A stretch of 64,000 nucleotides of DNA, taken from NCBI GenBank assembly GCA_027484825.1, contig JAIXSE010000020.1:20579-84578 (forward strand), in the 5' to 3' direction. The translations under genes were made by a program, and so were the position numbers. The notes beneath the pieces are model-generated. The model had not been told where the DNA came from. It ran no database searches and was given only the letters and a program-made list of their open reading frames with translations. The DNA is from Rubrivivax sp. (GTDB lineage: Bacteria > Pseudomonadota > Gammaproteobacteria > Burkholderiales > Burkholderiaceae_C). Below are positions 60,512 through 64,000 of this stretch, piece after piece (the stretch's first letter is position 1; each line of letters starts with the position of its first letter).

Positions 60512-60537
60512 ACAGAAATTTCTGTCAATACAGAAAT
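60512..60537. promoter_or_regulatory. Operator of the GbsR-led operon
   Basis: ACAGAAATTTCTGT (60512-60525) is a perfect 14-bp palindrome, followed after 4 bases by a third half-site ACAGAAAT (60530-60537). AT-rich in a GC-rich region and 20 bases before the regulator start, it fits an autorepression site. Confidence 0.65.
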
Positions 60538-60550
60538 GCAAGAAAGTTAA

Positions 60551-60580
60551 AAAGCCCCAGGGCGGGTGCCGTGGGGCTTT
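60551..60580 (-). terminator. Terminator after acnB
   Basis: Arms AAAGCCCCA and TGGGGCTTT form a 9-bp stem with a 12-base loop. On the minus strand it is followed by TTAACTTTCTTG, giving a T-rich tail for the acnB transcript. Confidence 0.8.
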
Positions 60581-60610
60581 GGCGTGGCCTTTGGCGCTGA
60601 GGGGCGCCGA

Positions 60611-63202
60611 TCAGACCGTCACTGACTTCGCGGTGTCCGCGTACTCTTCGATCTGGTCGAAGTTCATGTAGCGATAGACGCTCGCGGCATCCTTGTTGAT
60701 GATGCCCATCGCCTCGTGGTACTCCTGCAGCGTCGGGATGCGACCCAGCTTGGAGCAGACCGCCGCCAGCTCGGCCGAGCCCAGGAACACGTTGGTGTTC
60801 TTGCCCAGACGGTTGGGGAAGTTGCGGGTGGAGGTGGACATGACCGTTGCGCCTTCACGCACCTGGGCCTGGTTGCCCATGCACAGCGAGCAGCCCGGCA
60901 TTTCGGTGCGGGCACCGGCCGTACCGAAGGTGGCGTAGTGGCCTTCCTTGATCAGCTCGTTCTGGTCCATCTTGGTGGGCGGGGCCACCCACAGCTTGAC
61001 CGGGATGTCGCGCGCACCGCCCAGCAGCTTGGCGGCTGCGCGGAAGTGGCCGATGTTGGTCATGCACGAGCCGATGAAGGCTTCATCGATCTTGGTGCCT
61101 TGCACTTCGGACATGAACTTGGCGTCGTCCGGATCGTTCGGGCAGCAGACGATCGGCTCCTGGATGTCGGCCAGGTCGATCTCGATGACGGCGGCGTATT
61201 CGGCGTCCTTGTCGGCTTCCAGCAGGTTGGGGTTGGCCAGCCAGGCTTCGACATTCTTGATGCGGCGCTCCAGGGTGCGCTTGTCCGCATAGCCGTCGGC
61301 GATCATGTTCTTCATCAGGACGATGTTGGAGGTCAGGTACTCCTTGATCGGTTCCGGATTCAGCTTGATCGTGCAGCCGGCGGCCGAGCGCTCAGCCGAG
61401 GCGTCGGACAGCTCGAAGGCCTGTTCCACCTTCAGGTCGGGCAGACCTTCGATTTCCAGGATGCGGCCGGAGAAGATGTTCTTCTTGCCCTTCTTCTCGA
61501 CGGTCAGCAGGCCGGCCTTGATGGCGTACAGCGGGATGGCATGCACCAGGTCACGCAGGGTGACGCCGGGCTGCATCTGGCCCTTGAAGCGCACCAGCAC
61601 GGATTCCGGCATGTCCAGCGGCATGACGCCGGTGGCGGCGCCGAAGGCCACGAGGCCGGAGCCGGCGGGGAAGCTGATGCCGATGGGGAAGCGGGTGTGC
61701 GAGTCGCCGCCGGTGCCGACGGTGTCGGGCAGCAGCAGGCGGTTCAGCCAGCTGTGGATCACGCCGTCGCCCGGACGCAGGGCGACGCCGCCGCGGTCAC
61801 TGATGAAGTGCGGCAGTTCGCGATGCATCTTCACGTCCACAGCCTTGGGATAGGCGGCGGTGTGGCAGAAGGACTGCATGACCAGGTCGGCCGAGAAGCC
61901 CAGGCAGGCCAGGTCCTTCAGCTCGTCGCGGGTCATTGGGCCGGTGGTGTCCTGGGAGCCGACGGTGGTCATCTTGGGCTCGCAGTAGGTGCCCGGACGG
62001 ATGCCGGTGCCTTCCGGCAGACCGCAGGCGCGGCCGACCATCTTCTGCGCCAGGGTGAAGCCCTTGCCGGAATCGACCGGGGGCTTGGGCAGACGGAACA
62101 GGGTGGAGGCGGGCAGGCCGAGGAATTCACGGGCCTTGCCGGTCAGCGAGCGGCCGATGATCAGGTTGATCCGGCCGCCGGCGCGGACTTCATCCAGCAG
62201 CACGTCGCTCTTGAGCGAGAACTCGGCCACGGTGGCGCCGTTCTTCTCGATCTTGCCGTCGTAGGGGTAGACGTCGATGACATCGCCCATTTCCAGGTTG
62301 CTCACATCGACTTCGATGGGCAGGGAGCCGGAGTCTTCCTGGGTGTTGAAGAAGATCGGCGCGATCTTGCTGCCCAGGGTGACGCCGCCAAAGCGCTTGT
62401 TGGGCACGAAGGGGATGTCCTGGCCGGTGGCCCAGATCACCGAGTTGGTGGCCGACTTGCGGGAAGAACCGGTGCCGACGACGTCGCCGACGTAGGCCAC
62501 CAGGTGGCCCTTCTTCTTCAGGTCCTCGATGAACTGCATCGGGCCGCGCTTGCCGTCTTCTTCCGGCTTGAAGGCCGCGTCAGGACGGGTGTTCTTCAGC
62601 ATGGCCAGGTAGTGCAGCGGAATGTCCGGGCGGCTCCAGGCGTCAGGGGCGGGGGACAGGTCGTCGGTGTTGGTTTCGCCGGGCACCTTGAAGACGGTGA
62701 CGGTGATCTTCTTCTCGACTTCGGGGCGGCTGGTGAACCACTCGCCCTCGGCCCAGCTCTGGATCACGTCCTTGGCCTGGGCATTGCCGGCCTTGGCTTT
62801 TTCGGCCACATCGTGGAAGAAGTCGAACATCAAGAGCGTCTTCTTCAGCGCGGCGGCGGCGGTGGCGGCCACGCTGGCGTCGTCCAGCAGGTCGATCAGG
62901 GGCTTGACGTTGTAGCCACCGACCATGGTGCCGAGCAGCTCGGTGGCCTTGGTCTTGGAGATCAGGCCGACGGCCAGGTCACCATGGGCCACAGCGGCCA
63001 GGAAGCTGGCCTTGACCTTGGCGGCATCGTCCACGCCCGGGGGCACGCGGTGGGTCAGCAGGTCCAGCAGGAACTCGCCTTCGCCGGCCGGAGGGTTCTT
63101 GATCAGCTCGATCAGCTCGGCCGTCTGCTTGGCATCCAGGGGCAGGGGCGGGATGCCCAGCGCGGCGCGCTCGGCGGTGTGTTGGCGATAGGCTTGCAGC
63201 AT
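60611..63202 (-). CDS. acnB: Bifunctional aconitate hydratase 2 / 2-methylisocitrate dehydratase
   Basis: An 863-aa AcnB. The N-terminal HEAT-like domain starts [20 protein letters not shown]; the 4Fe-4S ligands are Cys in [12 protein letters not shown] (about residue 410), and the CSLC pair in [14 protein letters not shown] (about 769-772); [10 protein letters not shown] and [10 protein letters not shown] complete the active site. The C-terminal swivel domain order is AcnB-like, not AcnA-like. A TCA-cycle enzyme, also acting in the methylcitrate cycle. Standard length. Confidence 0.96.
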   Translation of the reverse strand: MLQAYRQHTAERAALGIPPLPLDAKQTAELIELIKNPPAGEGEFLLDLLTHRVPPGVDDAAKVKASFLAAVAHGDLAVGLISKTKATELLGTMVGGYNVKPLIDLLDDASVAATAAAALKKTLLMFDFFHDVAEKAKAGNAQAKDVIQSWAEGEWFTSRPEVEKKITVTVFKVPGETNTDDLSPAPDAWSRPDIPLHYLAMLKNTRPDAAFKPEEDGKRGPMQFIEDLKKKGHLVAYVGDVVGTGSSRKSATNSVIWATGQDIPFVPNKRFGGVTLGSKIAPIFFNTQEDSGSLPIEVDVSNLEMGDVIDVYPYDGKIEKNGATVAEFSLKSDVLLDEVRAGGRINLIIGRSLTGKAREFLGLPASTLFRLPKPPVDSGKGFTLAQKMVGRACGLPEGTGIRPGTYCEPKMTTVGSQDTTGPMTRDELKDLACLGFSADLVMQSFCHTAAYPKAVDVKMHRELPHFISDRGGVALRPGDGVIHSWLNRLLLPDTVGTGGDSHTRFPIGISFPAGSGLVAFGAATGVMPLDMPESVLVRFKGQMQPGVTLRDLVHAIPLYAIKAGLLTVEKKGKKNIFSGRILEIEGLPDLKVEQAFELSDASAERSAAGCTIKLNPEPIKEYLTSNIVLMKNMIADGYADKRTLERRIKNVEAWLANPNLLEADKDAEYAAVIEIDLADIQEPIVCCPNDPDDAKFMSEVQGTKIDEAFIGSCMTNIGHFRAAAKLLGGARDIPVKLWVAPPTKMDQNELIKEGHYATFGTAGARTEMPGCSLCMGNQAQVREGATVMSTSTRNFPNRLGKNTNVFLGSAELAAVCSKLGRIPTLQEYHEAMGIINKDAASVYRYMNFDQIEEYADTAKSVTV

Positions 63203-63247
63203 GATGAGCTCTCCAGGTGTTGCGAGGGGTGTGAGGGTGAGACGGTT

Positions 63248-63652
63248 TCAGGTGGCCTTGGGCGTGATGACCTTGAGGCCCTTGAAGTAGTCACGGAAGA
63301 AGGTCTCGTCGTGGGTGATCAAGGCATTGCATTGCAGCAAGGCATGAGCGCCGACGATGAAATCGGGAACGGTGCGTTGGCGCAGGCCGCCGCGGCTGCG
63401 GTAGCGGCGCTGCATCTCGCCAGCGCGGATGGCGGCTTTTTGCTCGACGGCATGGAAGCTGATGCCCATGTCTTCCAGGGCCTGCATGGCCTGGTCGCCG
63501 TCTTGCAGCGAGGAGCAGATCTCCGACACCACCACATCGCAGACCACCACCGGGCCCAGGGACAGGGCGTCGCGCAGCGCAGCCTCGGCCAGGTCGGCGC
63601 GCTCGCTGTCGCTGAGCAGGTCGACGAGGACGGAGGAGTCGATGGCGATCAT
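63248..63652 (-). CDS. PIN-domain toxin (VapC-like)
   Basis: A 134-aa PIN nuclease. The acidic residues are in MIAIDSSVLVDLL (Asp5), VVVSEICSSL (Glu about 43), TVPDFIVGAHAL (Asp about 96) and ITHDETFF (Asp about 114), the set that binds metal in VapC-type RNases. It follows the AbrB/MazE-type gene by 45 bases and is probably its toxin partner. Target RNA unknown. Confidence 0.9.
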   Translation of the reverse strand: MIAIDSSVLVDLLSDSERADLAEAALRDALSLGPVVVCDVVVSEICSSLQDGDQAMQALEDMGISFHAVEQKAAIRAGEMQRRYRSRGGLRQRTVPDFIVGAHALLQCNALITHDETFFRDYFKGLKVITPKAT

Positions 63653-63697
63653 GAGGGGGTGCTGGCGGTTGGCTGGGCGGCGGGAAGATCGCGGGGC

Positions 63698-63943
63698 TTA
63701 CTGATCGAGCGGGTCGCCGGGGGCGCGGCCGCGCACGGCGCGCATGGCTTCATCGACCGAGGCAAAGCCGTCCAGCTTGAACTTGCCACGGGCGCGCGAG
63801 ATGGCGTCGTCGACGTTTTTGCGCAGGATGATGCGGCCGCCTTCGAGCTCGACCTTGAGGATGGTGCCCTTGGTCAGGCCCAGTGCATCACGCACGGCCT
63901 TGGGCAGGGTGATCTGCCCGCGCTCAGCGACGGTGGCTTCCAT
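63698..63943 (-). CDS. AbrB/MazE-type antitoxin
   Basis: An 81-aa protein with an N-terminal swapped-hairpin DNA-binding domain (ERGQITLPKAVRDALGLTKG, about 7-26, and LKVELEGGRIILR), followed by a short acidic/Arg C-terminus likely to wrap the toxin. The promoter just upstream has a dyad that this protein probably occupies for autorepression. First gene of the toxin-antitoxin pair. Confidence 0.9.
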   Translation of the reverse strand: MEATVAERGQITLPKAVRDALGLTKGTILKVELEGGRIILRKNVDDAISRARGKFKLDGFASVDEAMRAVRGRAPGDPLDQ

Positions 63944-63970
63944 GGGCTGCTCCGCAGTATGCGTTTGAAA

Positions 63971-63991
63971 GTATGTATTGATTATACGTAC
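63971..63991 (-). promoter_or_regulatory. Promoter/operator of the toxin-antitoxin pair
   Basis: On the minus strand TATAAT (63986 to 63981) is a consensus -10. The inverted repeat GTATGTA (63971-63977) and TACGTAC (63985-63991), with 7 bases between, overlaps it. The expected -35 falls at or beyond the right edge of the window. An AbrB-type antitoxin site is inferred. Confidence 0.65.
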
Positions 63992-64000
63992 TTGCTGGGC

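Overview
The window is GC-rich chromosomal DNA of a beta-proteobacterium, most likely a Roseateles/Mitsuaria/Pelomonas-type member of the Burkholderiales. This is an inference from gene content and protein style (TonB-Xanth-Caul type receptor, Bug-family receptor, liv transporter, Burkholderiales-like GbsR/DUF393/SDR/DoxX cluster), not from a database search. No rRNA, CRISPR array, phage, integrase or intact insertion sequence was seen. One tRNA-Leu(CAA) is present.

Region 1 (1-13.3 kb) is a compact sugar-utilisation locus. It holds a GH30 glycosidase without a signal peptide, a cupin/JmjC-like protein, a TonB-dependent outer-membrane receptor, a complete MalEFGK-type ABC importer, a GH1 beta-glucosidase and a LacI-family repressor. 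Perfect copies of one operator core (TGAAAGCGCTTTCA) stand in front of the GH30 gene, the receptor and the importer, so the repressor probably controls all three units. The inferred route is import of a beta-linked gluco-oligosaccharide and its cleavage in the cytoplasm. Region 2 (13.5-19.3 kb) is accessory and partly decayed: a receiver-only regulator, a Core-2/I-branching-type glycosyltransferase, an ankyrin protein, unknown secreted proteins, at least three gene remnants, and an AT-richer block bounded by two copies of the tail of the neighbouring regulator gene. The TRIC/YadS membrane protein lies inside it.

Region 3 (19.3-28 kb) is a DctB/DctD-like two-component pair facing a livHMGF branched-chain amino acid importer, with a leucine-dehydrogenase-type enzyme convergent behind it. 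A near-perfect sigma-54 promoter precedes livH, which links the sigma-54 activator to this operon. Region 4 (28-46.5 kb) holds a 97-bp REP-like inverted repeat, a PF10014-type dioxygenase, a ferredoxin-reductase, a rhomboid protease, a pectate lyase lipoprotein, tRNA-Leu, cysM, a NUDIX protein, a TusA-like protein, galU, a 2-hydroxyacid-dehydrogenase-like protein lacking canonical catalytic residues, valS, GMP reductase, and an unusual four-gene module (His-rich Spy-like protein, 7Fe-type ferredoxin, OmpR-type regulator, histidine kinase).

Region 5 (46.7-64 kb) is mostly housekeeping: a KASIII-like synthase, PBP1A, a Bug receptor, exonuclease I, a degenerate GGDEF protein, an orphan mini flagellar-rod protein behind a sigma-28 promoter, cpdB with a methionine-sulfoxide reductase, a GbsR-led membrane/redox operon that contains a 26-residue ORF, aconitase B, and a PIN/AbrB toxin-antitoxin pair with its own operator.
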